A stretch of 52,520 nucleotides of DNA. Origin: a virus. Below the pieces are notes generated by a model that saw only the letters and a list, made by a program, of their open reading frames with translations, was not told the DNA's origin and searched no databases. This document shows, piece by piece, positions 7,804-15,524 of this stretch (within the stretch, counting starts at the first letter, position 1; each line of letters opens with the position of its first letter). The translations under genes and the position numbers were made by a program. The stretch lies in the IMG/VR virus record IMGVR_UViG_3300006108_000018, positions 1 through 52,520 of that record; one strand, written 5' to 3'.

Positions 7804-10800
7804 TGAGCTAACTCCATGACTGTGATATCACTGCTAGTAGTTTGATCTCCTGCATATCCTCTACCATTTACGTAAACTGTTCCAGCCCCAGTCCAAAATT
7901 GAACTTGATAAGTCACAGAAGAAGTTGTTGCCGGACTATCTAAAAAACAAATACTTGCATCACTAGTTGATAAATTATATTGGCCTGCAGTATGTCCAAA
8001 CGAACCGGAAGTGCTAGAGTCAATAAGTGTTCCATTGCGTAGTACGCGACAGTAGGCGTCACCCGCAGTAGACATACCAATTTGACAATTTATTATTAAA
8101 AGAATTTTACTAGATACTAAACTTGGCGTTATTGATACTGCAAAATTTGGTACATTAGTTGCAGTTGCAGAAGTTGTAGAAACAACATTCGTAAATGGAA
8201 CGTTTACTACTTGAATAATAGAACCAGCTGGCATCGAACCTTTGGTGATACCACGTGAAGATACGTCTAATAATCCAGTCGGAGAGGTGCAGGCTATACC
8301 CATATTTCCATTAGCAAGTATCGTGACCATTGCATTTGCTCCGACACCAGCATTATATATACTTAAACCATCTCCTGGACCTACAGATATACGTCCATTA
8401 CCTGTCACATAGTCTATTACTGTACCATCTGAATAACTTCCATTAAATGGACCGATAGAGTATAGACCATTAGATGATGTAGTAGAATATGAGTTTATCG
8501 TACCATTAACGAACACACCAGTCGCATTAATAATCATCGTCTGATTTGCAGCGACGCCTCCGGTATAGAAAGTTAAGTTATCTAATGGACCAACGCTTAT
8601 TCTGCCATTACCTGTAACATAGTCTGTGACTATACCATCTGAATAACTCCCATTAAATGGACCGATAGAGTATAGACCATTAGATGATGTAATATTATTA
8701 GCGTTAATGACGTTGGCCGTAATGGCGTTGGTGAATGAGTGTGTGTTAGTCCAAGTGTACTGCGCAGAGGTATTAGTTATAGTATAGTTTAGGGGCACGA
8801 CGCCTACTACGTCAATGGTAGAACCATTAATAGGCGGTGTAGAGAATACTATGATCGATCCTGAACCGGTGTTGACGTCGGTCGGGTTGCTCTGTCTCAC
8901 GCCGTTAAGATAGACGTCTAGGTTGTTTGGCGTATAACCGCCGGTGACCGTGAACGTTGTTGCAGAACCTGTACCGGTGAATGTCTGTCTGACAAACACT
9001 GAGCTGTTGCTCCAGTATACAGAGCTGCCGTTAGACGTCAGTACCTGGCCGTTCGTGCCATACGAGCCGTTCGCAGATATACCTGCAGTCGATATCATAA
9101 CTAGGTTAGAGAACGTCTGAGTGTTAGTCCAGCTATACTGCGCAGACGTGTTAGCATAGGTGTATGTAGTCGGCGATAGACCTACGACGTCAATGTATGC
9201 CCCGTTTGGAGGAGCGACGGTGAATACTATGTTAGCGCCAGAGCTTAAGTTTACGTCTACTACACTCTCTTGCTTGACGCCGTTAACGTACACGTCTAGA
9301 TTCAACGGCGTATAGCCGCCGGTGATCGCAAAGTTCGTCGCTGAACCATTACCTGTAAAAGACTGTCTGATGGTAGTAGCGGCGTTAGACCAGTATACTC
9401 CAGCGCCATTGGATACCAGTATCTGTCCAGCAACACCGGCCGAGCCGTTAGCGTATATAGTATTGCTTATAACGACATTACCGTTTAGTACGACATTAGC
9501 GCTAAATGATTGTGTATTAGTCCAAGTGTACTGCGCGGAAGTGTTAACCCCAGCGGCACCCCAGTATACTGTAGAGCCGTTAGACAGGAGCGCCTGACCA
9601 GCAGTACCATATGAACCATTAGCCGATATGCCGGCAGATGTACTAATGGTCACGTTGCCATTAATATTTACGTTCGCGTTGAACGTATGAGCGTTAGACC
9701 AGACGTACTGGGCATTGGTGTTGGTGCCGCTGAGTGGTCCGCCGTTGACATAAACCGAAGATGAGTTGATTACGACGTTTACTGAAGAGTTACCGATGTA
9801 GAGTACTGTGTTACTTAGATTGACGCCGTTGGAGTTGATGCTCGTGTTGGCTACGCTGTTGCCAAACGTTATGCCGCTCGTGTTGATATTCGTGTTTACT
9901 GTGCTGTTGCCAAAAGTAAACGAGCTCTTAGTTACAGTTACGTTACCACCGATATAGAGGTTGTTGGCCACCAGCGGATCAGGAACAGAAGATGCCGATA
10001 TGATTTGAGACTGAAACCCAAATACGTCAATCGCCCATGTGTTAGACGGTGTGACATAGAAGTTTACGTTGGCACCAGAAGATATATCGACGTCAACGAA
10101 CGGTATCTGTTTGACGCCGTTTAGATATACTTGAACACCGCCAGGAATGTATCCGCCGGTTATAGCGAAGCTGTTAGCCGTACCGTTCGCGGTGTACTGT
10201 TGTGATACTAGTATGCTCGGACCGAAGTTCGAGTATGGGAGGTTGTTTACGTATCCTATGACGTCGATCAGCGCGCCGTTGTTCGGCGGTGTCGCAAAAG
10301 TTATAGAGCTGCCGTTTGTCGCGGTTACTTCTGTAGTGTTTCTCGAGAGTACGCCGTTGACGTATACTGATAGAGTGCCAGGCGTGTAACCGCCTGTAAC
10401 AAAGAATAACGTAGTAGACCCATCGCCTGTGTACTGCTGTCTGACGGGCGTGGATGTGTTTAGACTGCTCCAGAACGAGCTCGTGCCGTTAGACGTCAGT
10501 ACCTGGCCGAGAGTACCGACGCCGCCGTTAGCGTTGATAGTATTCGCTACGACAGTTATTGTGTTTATCGTGTTAGATACGAATAGAGTATTTGTGGTCT
10601 TGTTGAACGTGAACGACGCTAGAGCGTTAGACTTGCCTGAGTCGTTGAACACGATCTGAGTGTTAGATCCAGGAGGCGTGGTGATCGTGTTGATGTACAC
10701 CGGATCTACGAACACGCCGGACGTATTAGATATGATACCGGTATTCGCTAGTACGTATATCGTACCGACTGTCGTGACAGGACCGCCGAACAGGCCGTTG

Positions 10801-11132
10801 CCGCTGTTTACTTGTGTGACAGTACCAGTGCCTGCGCCAGTTCCCCAGTACACCGAAGAGCCGTTAGAGAACAGGGTCGCACCTGAGCCACCGAACGAAC
10901 CGTTGGCGTATATGCCGCCGGTGCCAAAGATGACGTTGTTGACTGTCGTGTTTGTGGAGACTACTAGGGTAGTTAGATTCGCGCCGGTCTCAAAGATGTT
11001 CGTGCCATCAGATGAATACAGCTTGCGGTCAGTTAAGTTTAACGCGAGCTCGCCGGTGTTTAGCGTTGATGTTGTAGGCTTCTTGCCTGCGACGCTAGAG
11101 CGCTTGAGCTGAAATACTGTATTACCTGCCAT
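7800..11132 (-). CDS. Long modular tail fibre, 1110 aa
   Basis: The N-terminus (FQLKRSSVAGKKPTTSTLNTGELALNLTDRKLYSSDG) is the phage fibre N-terminal domain with the pattern KRS...P....L..GELA.N....LY..DG. Four copies of a module of about 65 residues follow, each with the core ITGGYTPxxLDVYVNGVKQ and ending near IDVxG; they lie near 10243-10445, 10009-10203, 9176-9372 and 8797-8996. They are separated by SAQYTWTNTxxF and GxxGQxLxSNGSxVYW segments. Near the C-terminus a shorter segment (NGLYSIGPFNGSYSDG) is duplicated in tandem. The last 140 residues form a distinct beta-rich tip. The 3' third (about 7800-8700) is AT-richer than the rest, as if the tip had been exchanged. Confidence 0.8.
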   Translation of the reverse strand: MAGNTVFQLKRSSVAGKKPTTSTLNTGELALNLTDRKLYSSDGTNIFETGANLTTLVVSTNTTVNNVIFGTGGIYANGSFGGSGATLFSNGSSVYWGTGAGTGTVTQVNSGNGLFGGPVTTVGTIYVLANTGIISNTSGVFVDPVYINTITTPPGSNTQIVFNDSGKSNALASFTFNKTTNTLFVSNTINTITVVANTINANGGVGTLGQVLTSNGTSSFWSSLNTSTPVRQQYTGDGSTTLFFVTGGYTPGTLSVYVNGVLSRNTTEVTATNGSSITFATPPNNGALIDVIGYVNNLPYSNFGPSILVSQQYTANGTANSFAITGGYIPGGVQVYLNGVKQIPFVDVDISSGANVNFYVTPSNTWAIDVFGFQSQIISASSVPDPLVANNLYIGGNVTVTKSSFTFGNSTVNTNINTSGITFGNSVANTSINSNGVNLSNTVLYIGNSSVNVVINSSSVYVNGGPLSGTNTNAQYVWSNAHTFNANVNINGNVTISTSAGISANGSYGTAGQALLSNGSTVYWGAAGVNTSAQYTWTNTQSFSANVVLNGNVVISNTIYANGSAGVAGQILVSNGAGVYWSNAATTIRQSFTGNGSATNFAITGGYTPLNLDVYVNGVKQESVVDVNLSSGANIVFTVAPPNGAYIDVVGLSPTTYTYANTSAQYSWTNTQTFSNLVMISTAGISANGSYGTNGQVLTSNGSSVYWSNSSVFVRQTFTGTGSATTFTVTGGYTPNNLDVYLNGVRQSNPTDVNTGSGSIIVFSTPPINGSTIDVVGVVPLNYTITNTSAQYTWTNTHSFTNAITANVINANNITSSNGLYSIGPFNGSYSDGIVTDYVTGNGRISVGPLDNLTFYTGGVAANQTMIINATGVFVNGTINSYSTTSSNGLYSIGPFNGSYSDGTVIDYVTGNGRISVGPGDGLSIYNAGVGANAMVTILANGNMGIACTSPTGLLDVSSRGITKGSMPAGSIIQVVNVPFTNVVSTTSATATNVPNFAVSITPSLVSSKILLIINCQIGMSTAGDAYCRVLRNGTLIDSSTSGSFGHTAGQYNLSTSDASICFLDSPATTSSVTYQVQFWTGAGTVYVNGRGYAGDQTTSSDITVMELAQ
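8365..8482. repeat. Direct repeat copy 1 in the long fibre gene
   Basis: This segment and the one at 8575-8692 are near-identical at the DNA level, especially over the last 80 bases (8401-8481 against 8611-8691). They are in the same orientation and 210 bases apart. They encode two copies of the NGLYSIGPFNGSYSDG...GNGRISVGP segment near the C-terminus of the fibre. Confidence 0.85.
8575..8692. repeat. Direct repeat copy 2 in the long fibre gene
   Basis: Partner of 8365-8482. The low divergence suggests recent duplication, or continuing exchange between the copies, in the receptor-facing part of the fibre. Confidence 0.85.
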
Positions 11133-11162
11133 ATGGCTCCCTCAGACCAGTATATACCGGCG

Positions 11163-11750
11163 TTAAAATGTATTGTCTTCTGGTATCTTCTTCTTCGCTA
11201 CTTTCTTAAAATCTGTTGAGTATCTACTCAGCTCTGACTTTAATAATTCGTTCTCATTAAATGTAGTCTGTAGTTCTTGCTTTTGTCTCTCGTATTCTCT
11301 ATTTAGAGTATCGAAATTCTTCTTTATAGATTCATAGTTTGTCTTTAATTCAGTTACATTATTATTTAGTTCGCCGATCTGGTTGGTATATTCTACGGTA
11401 TAGTTAGAAGTCTTACCCTCTACTTCTTTCACCTTCTTGTCGGCTTCGGCTTTTGCGTCTATTAGTTTTTGTTTATTTATCTCTTCTATCTCAACGATTC
11501 TATCGCGAAGCTTCGTGTCGGCTTTCTTTAGATCGTTTCTCTCAACAGTTATAAGCTCTAGAGAGGTGGATAACTCTTTAATCATGTTTAGATTATTGGA
11601 GTTATGTTCGCTGAGCTCTTCGAATTTAGCCTTAAGGCCGGCATACGATACTTCTAGCTGAATAGTCTTTCTAATATAGTCTACTAGAAGCTGTTCTTGT
11701 CTCTGCACATACGCTACTGCTATATTCGCCGCCTCATCACCATTTTCCAT
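11163..11750 (-). CDS. Coiled-coil protein between two fibre genes, 195 aa
   Basis: Almost the whole protein is charged and helical, with heptad-like leucine/isoleucine spacing from about residue 15 to 180 (for example LVDYIRKTIQLEVSY, LKAKFEELSEHNSNN, VEEINKQKL-type segments). It has no signal peptide or membrane segment. It could be a trimeric fibre shaft component or a fibre-assembly chaperone; the sequence does not decide. It lies between the 705-aa and 1110-aa fibre genes in the same orientation. The ribosome-binding site lies in the 17-base gap after the 705-aa gene. Confidence 0.65.
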   Translation of the reverse strand: MENGDEAANIAVAYVQRQEQLLVDYIRKTIQLEVSYAGLKAKFEELSEHNSNNLNMIKELSTSLELITVERNDLKKADTKLRDRIVEIEEINKQKLIDAKAEADKKVKEVEGKTSNYTVEYTNQIGELNNNVTELKTNYESIKKNFDTLNREYERQKQELQTTFNENELLKSELSRYSTDFKKVAKKKIPEDNTF

Positions 11751-11767
11751 AATATAATCACTCCTAT

Positions 11768-13885
11768 TTAGAAAGCTCCACCGTCAAGAATATCGTAAAC
11801 GACAGTGGTGCCGTTAGACTGAAGAACGTATCCAGAAGTACCAAGACTTAGTTGATTATAACCATTTGTTGAGTTACCAACTAATAACGCATTATTAGTA
11901 ACAGTCTTATAACCAGTACCACCTTCAGTTCCTGCAAGAGCAGTTGATAACGTTAGAGTATTTGCTACTATATTAACGCCGAGAGTGCTGTTGGCAGTAA
12001 TCTGGACGTTCGAAGAGTTGGCTACAAATCCACCACCGACACCGTATGGTACTAGGTAAGCCTGCAGGGTAGCCGTGGCTGAGTTAGAAGAAGTGTCTAT
12101 GTTGACTGCAGTGTTTGGATTAGTATTAGAACCAAATAGCCAGAAGTATGGATTAGCGTTCGTCGATCTATTAGCGACGCGAACCATACCAGAATACCAG
12201 ATGCTCGTGCTGTTACCTGCAGGAGAGAACCAGCCAGTATCTACGACGTCTGATGTGGTGTTGTTGTCACCGAGCTCGATGATGTTGTCGTTTACCTGAA
12301 GCGTTATGGTATTAACAGAGAATACCGTGCCAGTGACGACGAGGTTACCACCGACCGAAACGTTTCTGATAGTAAGATCAGTAGCAGGAGCGTTAACGTA
12401 CGCACCGGAGATCGTAACGTTAGAGGCGATAGTCGTGTTTGTACCGTTTAGGAATGTGTTACCATTGAACGTCATAGACGTCGTGTTCATGCTGTAGACA
12501 GTGCCTGTGGCGTTGCTCATCAAGAACGAAGTGGTATTGATTACCGTGTTGCCGGTAGAGTTAGATACTGCGAGCTGAGGAGCCGCTGTAACCGTACCGT
12601 TGCCGAACAGCGCACCGTTGCCGGTTACCGATACGGCTGCAAGCGTGGTAGTATTACCACCGATGGCCAGCGACGTCGTATTGACTGATATGTTACCGGT
12701 CGTGTTAGCGACGTAGATGTTGACGGCGCTCGTGATCGTAGTATTACCGATCGTGATACCGGCAGAGTTGACAGTAGCAGTAGCCTGAGTAGATGTGTTG
12801 CCGACGACCTGGAAAGTAGATGAGTTGGCTACGGTGTTTACCGTAGTGTTACCGAGGACGATCGACGTGCCGGTGTTGCCGACGATGCCAGTCGTGCTGA
12901 TCGTAACTACGTTGGCTGTAGAGTTGCTTATAGCGTATGAAGTTACTGAGATAAGAGTATTGCCGGTCGAGTTGGCAATGTTGATGCCTGGCAGACCAGT
13001 TACTGAGCTGTTACCGATGGTTAGGTTGTTAGCGAGTAGTGTGGCAGTCGGTAGTGTGGTAGTATTACCGGTGATGAAGAACGACGATGAGTTCTGAGTT
13101 GTGTTAGCGGTAGTGTTACCGACGTATTGGATGGCGCCTTGGTTGGCAAAGAAACCGGAGGTGTTGGCTACTAGAACGACGTAGTTCGCGTTGCTCATGG
13201 TATAGGACGTAGTGTTTACGACCGTGTTACCTATTGAGTTCGCAAGAACGAGTGTCGGCGCGCCGATTACCGAGCTGTTACCAACGACCAGACCGTTCGA
13301 TGTCATAGTGGCGGTTGGTAGAGTCGTGCCGTTGCCGGAGATAAAGAATGAAGTGGTGTTCTGTGTCGTGTTGCCGGCCGAGTTACCGACGTACATTATT
13401 GTAGTATTAACTACTGCAGTCGGACTTACGAGCGAGGTGTTGCCGACGAATAGAGAATTAGCTACGAATAGATTGTTCTGAGTCTTATCGAACGTAAAGC
13501 CGGCGACGCCGTTTGCGACGCCAGAGTCGTTGAACTGAATGTTGGTGTTCGCGCCAGAAGTACCAGTGCCCCAGTATATCGCAGTACCGTTTGTGACGAG
13601 AACCTGTCCGTTGGTACCAACTGAGCCGTTAGCGGTAAGAGTCGTAACGATGGCGTTGGCGACGATGATTCTATCGATGCCGGAAGTGGCGTTTGCTACG
13701 AGCGCTTGGTTGGCTGTAAGCGTACCAGGATAACGCGCTCCGGCGATTGCGGCTGCGCCCGAACCATCTGGAAGGCCGATCCAGAGAGTGTTACTGGCTT
13801 GGGTATATGCTAACTCACCATTTGAGAGACCAGTAACAACGGCGTTGGCTACCGATCTTTTGATTTGAATCTTGTTATTGGCCAT
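11768..13885 (-). CDS. Repeat-rich tail fibre, 705 aa
   Basis: The N-terminus (KIQIKRSVANAVVTGLSNGELAYTQASNTLWIGLPDGSG) is the common phage-fibre N-terminal domain (IQIKRS...L..GELAY....LWIG). Residues about 150-470 are built from a repeat of about 50 residues with the form NTTxNSSSFxIxGNTTTLPTATxxxNGLxxGNS, extremely rich in Asn and Thr, suggesting an elongated beta-structured shaft. The C-terminus ends YDILDGGAF, similar to the end of the 89-aa neighbour (DGNLDGGVF). A TATAAATA late promoter lies at 13913-13920 and a GGAG ribosome-binding site precedes the start. Confidence 0.75.
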   Translation of the reverse strand: MANNKIQIKRSVANAVVTGLSNGELAYTQASNTLWIGLPDGSGAAAIAGARYPGTLTANQALVANATSGIDRIIVANAIVTTLTANGSVGTNGQVLVTNGTAIYWGTGTSGANTNIQFNDSGVANGVAGFTFDKTQNNLFVANSLFVGNTSLVSPTAVVNTTIMYVGNSAGNTTQNTTSFFISGNGTTLPTATMTSNGLVVGNSSVIGAPTLVLANSIGNTVVNTTSYTMSNANYVVLVANTSGFFANQGAIQYVGNTTANTTQNSSSFFITGNTTTLPTATLLANNLTIGNSSVTGLPGINIANSTGNTLISVTSYAISNSTANVVTISTTGIVGNTGTSIVLGNTTVNTVANSSTFQVVGNTSTQATATVNSAGITIGNTTITSAVNIYVANTTGNISVNTTSLAIGGNTTTLAAVSVTGNGALFGNGTVTAAPQLAVSNSTGNTVINTTSFLMSNATGTVYSMNTTSMTFNGNTFLNGTNTTIASNVTISGAYVNAPATDLTIRNVSVGGNLVVTGTVFSVNTITLQVNDNIIELGDNNTTSDVVDTGWFSPAGNSTSIWYSGMVRVANRSTNANPYFWLFGSNTNPNTAVNIDTSSNSATATLQAYLVPYGVGGGFVANSSNVQITANSTLGVNIVANTLTLSTALAGTEGGTGYKTVTNNALLVGNSTNGYNQLSLGTSGYVLQSNGTTVVYDILDGGAF

Positions 13886-13912
13886 TTAAATGGTTCTCCT
13901 GAAATTTTTAAT

Positions 13913-13920
13913 TATTTATA
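13913..13920 (-). promoter_or_regulatory. T4-type late promoter for the 705-aa fibre
   Basis: The minus strand reads TATAAATA, the consensus late-promoter element recognised through the gp55/gp33 system in T4. It lies 28 bases upstream of the 705-aa gene in a 37-base gap between genes. Confidence 0.75.
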
Positions 13921-13922
13921 TT

Positions 13923-14192
13923 TTAAAAAACGCCACCATCTAAATTGCCATCTATCTCGGTAAAATCAACGTGCTTTACTATGTAAGTATCTGTCGGTTG
14001 ATCGTATATAAGAGTAGATCCATCTGATCTTTGAGTTAAATTAACGTCTACCATCTGATCTATACTATTCACGCCGGTGGATAGTACAGGAATATTCTTT
14101 AAAGTAACTGGAACAGATGTATCGATGATCCCACCAGTTCCGTGGGTCGATACATTGACTGTTCTCTTTCTGGATACTACTACATTTACCAT
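13923..14192 (-). CDS. Small structural protein, 89 aa, unknown function
   Basis: A short polar, beta-rich protein starting MVNVVVSRKRTVNVSTHG and ending DFTEIDGNLDGGVF. The ending with DGGxF recurs in fibre-associated proteins, including the neighbouring 705-aa fibre. Its start overlaps the end of the 128-aa gene by 1 base, so it is likely co-translated. No membrane segment or catalytic motif is visible. I do not recognise a named family. Confidence 0.6.
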   Translation of the reverse strand: MVNVVVSRKRTVNVSTHGTGGIIDTSVPVTLKNIPVLSTGVNSIDQMVDVNLTQRSDGSTLIYDQPTDTYIVKHVDFTEIDGNLDGGVF

Positions 14193-14578
14193 TATGTTAA
14201 CGGTGCGCTATTTGGATATATGTTCGTGTTTGGTGCTGGATAAGTCACGGCGGTCGCAGAAGGAGTAACTGTAACCAAGCCCTCTACGACTCTAGATACT
14301 GCACCTGACGCGGATTCTGTAATGTCCACATCGTATACGTATCTACCGGGTGTTATGCTAGAAGTTACATTAGCCGTCAGACTGAGCGTGATTATACCAG
14401 CTAGGGCGTTTACTGAAGTGGTGAATACTATAGAGTTTGAAGAAGTATACCACTTCTTCATCATAGAGTTAGCGTAAAATCCAGACAGATTTAGAGGAAA
14501 GCCTGTGTCGTCCGTCAGATTTAAGTCTGTCGAGAATGTCGTTCCCTGATCTATGACTATATTTGTCTTACTAGCCAT
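14192..14578 (-). CDS. Small beta-sandwich virion protein, 128 aa
   Basis: The start (MASKTNIVIDQGTTFSTDLNLTDDTGFPLNLSGF) and the motif ITPGRYVYDVDIT...VVEGLVTVTP resemble small Ig-like proteins of phage baseplates and tail peripheries, known in T4-like phages of cyanobacteria and in other tailed phages. It overlaps both neighbours by 1 base (240-aa gene upstream, 89-aa gene downstream), which indicates tight coupling. Its role as a structural adaptor is inferred from fold pattern and context. Confidence 0.6.
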   Translation of the reverse strand: MASKTNIVIDQGTTFSTDLNLTDDTGFPLNLSGFYANSMMKKWYTSSNSIVFTTSVNALAGIITLSLTANVTSSITPGRYVYDVDITESASGAVSRVVEGLVTVTPSATAVTYPAPNTNIYPNSAPLT

Positions 14579-15300
14579 TACGTCGTGATCCTAACAAATC
14601 GGATGGTAGCTGATGTCGTACCATTAGTTGGTGTGAAGTACAGTATCGATGTGGTACCGTCACATGTGACGTTGAAGTATCCGATAGAAGATCCAGTCGT
14701 CAACTGAGCGTATTCAGTCATCTGGACGCCCGTGGATAGCGCCATGACAAATATTTTAGTTGAGAAGTCGATGTTGTTGATGTTATCGCGAACGTGAATG
14801 ATATAGTCGGCCGTGGTGAAGTTACCGGCGTTGAATGAGTCTACTAGCTGGAGGCCGACACCTACGGTATTAAACGTGGTGGCCGCTAAGTACGGGAAGC
14901 CTGAAAGAGCAGCCCATGATCCGTTAGCGTTCAAGAAGAACTGGCCGTTCGACACCTGGGTCGTGGTAGGAATGCCTAGCGTCAGAGTGCTTGAAGAGTT
15001 GGCTAAGCTGACAGTGTTGTATGAGATTACGGTGTTGGTCGTAGAGTTGCCGACGTACATTCCTGCAGCGCTTACGGCTACAGAGTTTACCGTTAGCGTA
15101 TTTGCGAATATGTTATTATTTACAATTTGATTGTTTGAGGTAAAAGTTCCAGTTATACTCGCGTTACCAACGGCGGTAGTAGAACTGGTATTAGCGTCAG
15201 TGGTCACAACACAAGTTGACATAGCAGTTGCTAACTCGTTTGTACGCGATCTCCAGTAGTCAAATGTGTTCGTTAGATTCGTGTTTGCGATTGTTAGCAT
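14578..15300 (-). CDS. Fibre-like structural protein, 240 aa
   Basis: The N-terminal third is helical and polar (MLTIANTNLTNTFDYWRSRTNELATAMS), a start often seen in phage fibre proteins. The middle has the NSTTNTVISYNTVSLANSSSTLTLG pattern of the other fibres here, and the C-terminal 110 residues form a separate beta domain (SFNAGNFTTADYIIHVRDN...). The start overlaps the 76-aa gene by 7 bases. It is likely a short fibre or adaptor. Confidence 0.6.
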   Translation of the reverse strand: MLTIANTNLTNTFDYWRSRTNELATAMSTCVVTTDANTSSTTAVGNASITGTFTSNNQIVNNNIFANTLTVNSVAVSAAGMYVGNSTTNTVISYNTVSLANSSSTLTLGIPTTTQVSNGQFFLNANGSWAALSGFPYLAATTFNTVGVGLQLVDSFNAGNFTTADYIIHVRDNINNIDFSTKIFVMALSTGVQMTEYAQLTTGSSIGYFNVTCDGTTSILYFTPTNGTTSATIRFVRITT

Positions 15301-15524
15301 TTATTATTTTCTCTTAGTAATGCTTGAAGCATATTTTTTATGTCTGAGAGATCTTTCTCTACTTTTTCGATTCTCTCATTAGTTCTTGTAGTATTATTTA
15401 TAAACTGCTTCTGACGCTTGTAAGCTTCAAGTTTTGCGTTATCCACGCTAAGAATCGCTCCAGAAGAAGGATCTTTAACAAACCCTTCTGTGTCTGTTTT
15501 TATGTATTGAGTCTCATTGATCAT
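15294..15524 (-). CDS. Small coiled-coil protein, 76 aa
   Basis: Residues 1-30 contain YIKTDTEGFVKDPSSGAILSVDN, a pattern known from small proteins beside baseplate genes of T4-like phages. The C-terminal half (NERIEKVEKDLSDIKNMLQALL) is a clear coiled coil. It overlaps the stop of the 993-aa gene by 4 bases and the start of the 240-aa gene by 7 bases. The function is unknown; a structural linker would fit. Confidence 0.6.
   Translation of the reverse strand: MINETQYIKTDTEGFVKDPSSGAILSVDNAKLEAYKRQKQFINNTTRTNERIEKVEKDLSDIKNMLQALLRENNKC

Noticed and set aside
8797-10445. Regularly spaced repeats as a possible CRISPR array
   Set aside because: The repeats are coding, diverged, and keep the reading frame; spacing and length are those of fibre modules.
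10147-11112. Long plus-strand frames opposite the fibre genes
   Set aside because: They arise from the regular third-position pattern of the repeated fibre modules on the other strand.
15395-15402. TATAAATA on the minus strand
   Set aside because: It lies inside the 76-aa gene and about 95 bases from the next start; such AT-rich octamers can occur by chance.
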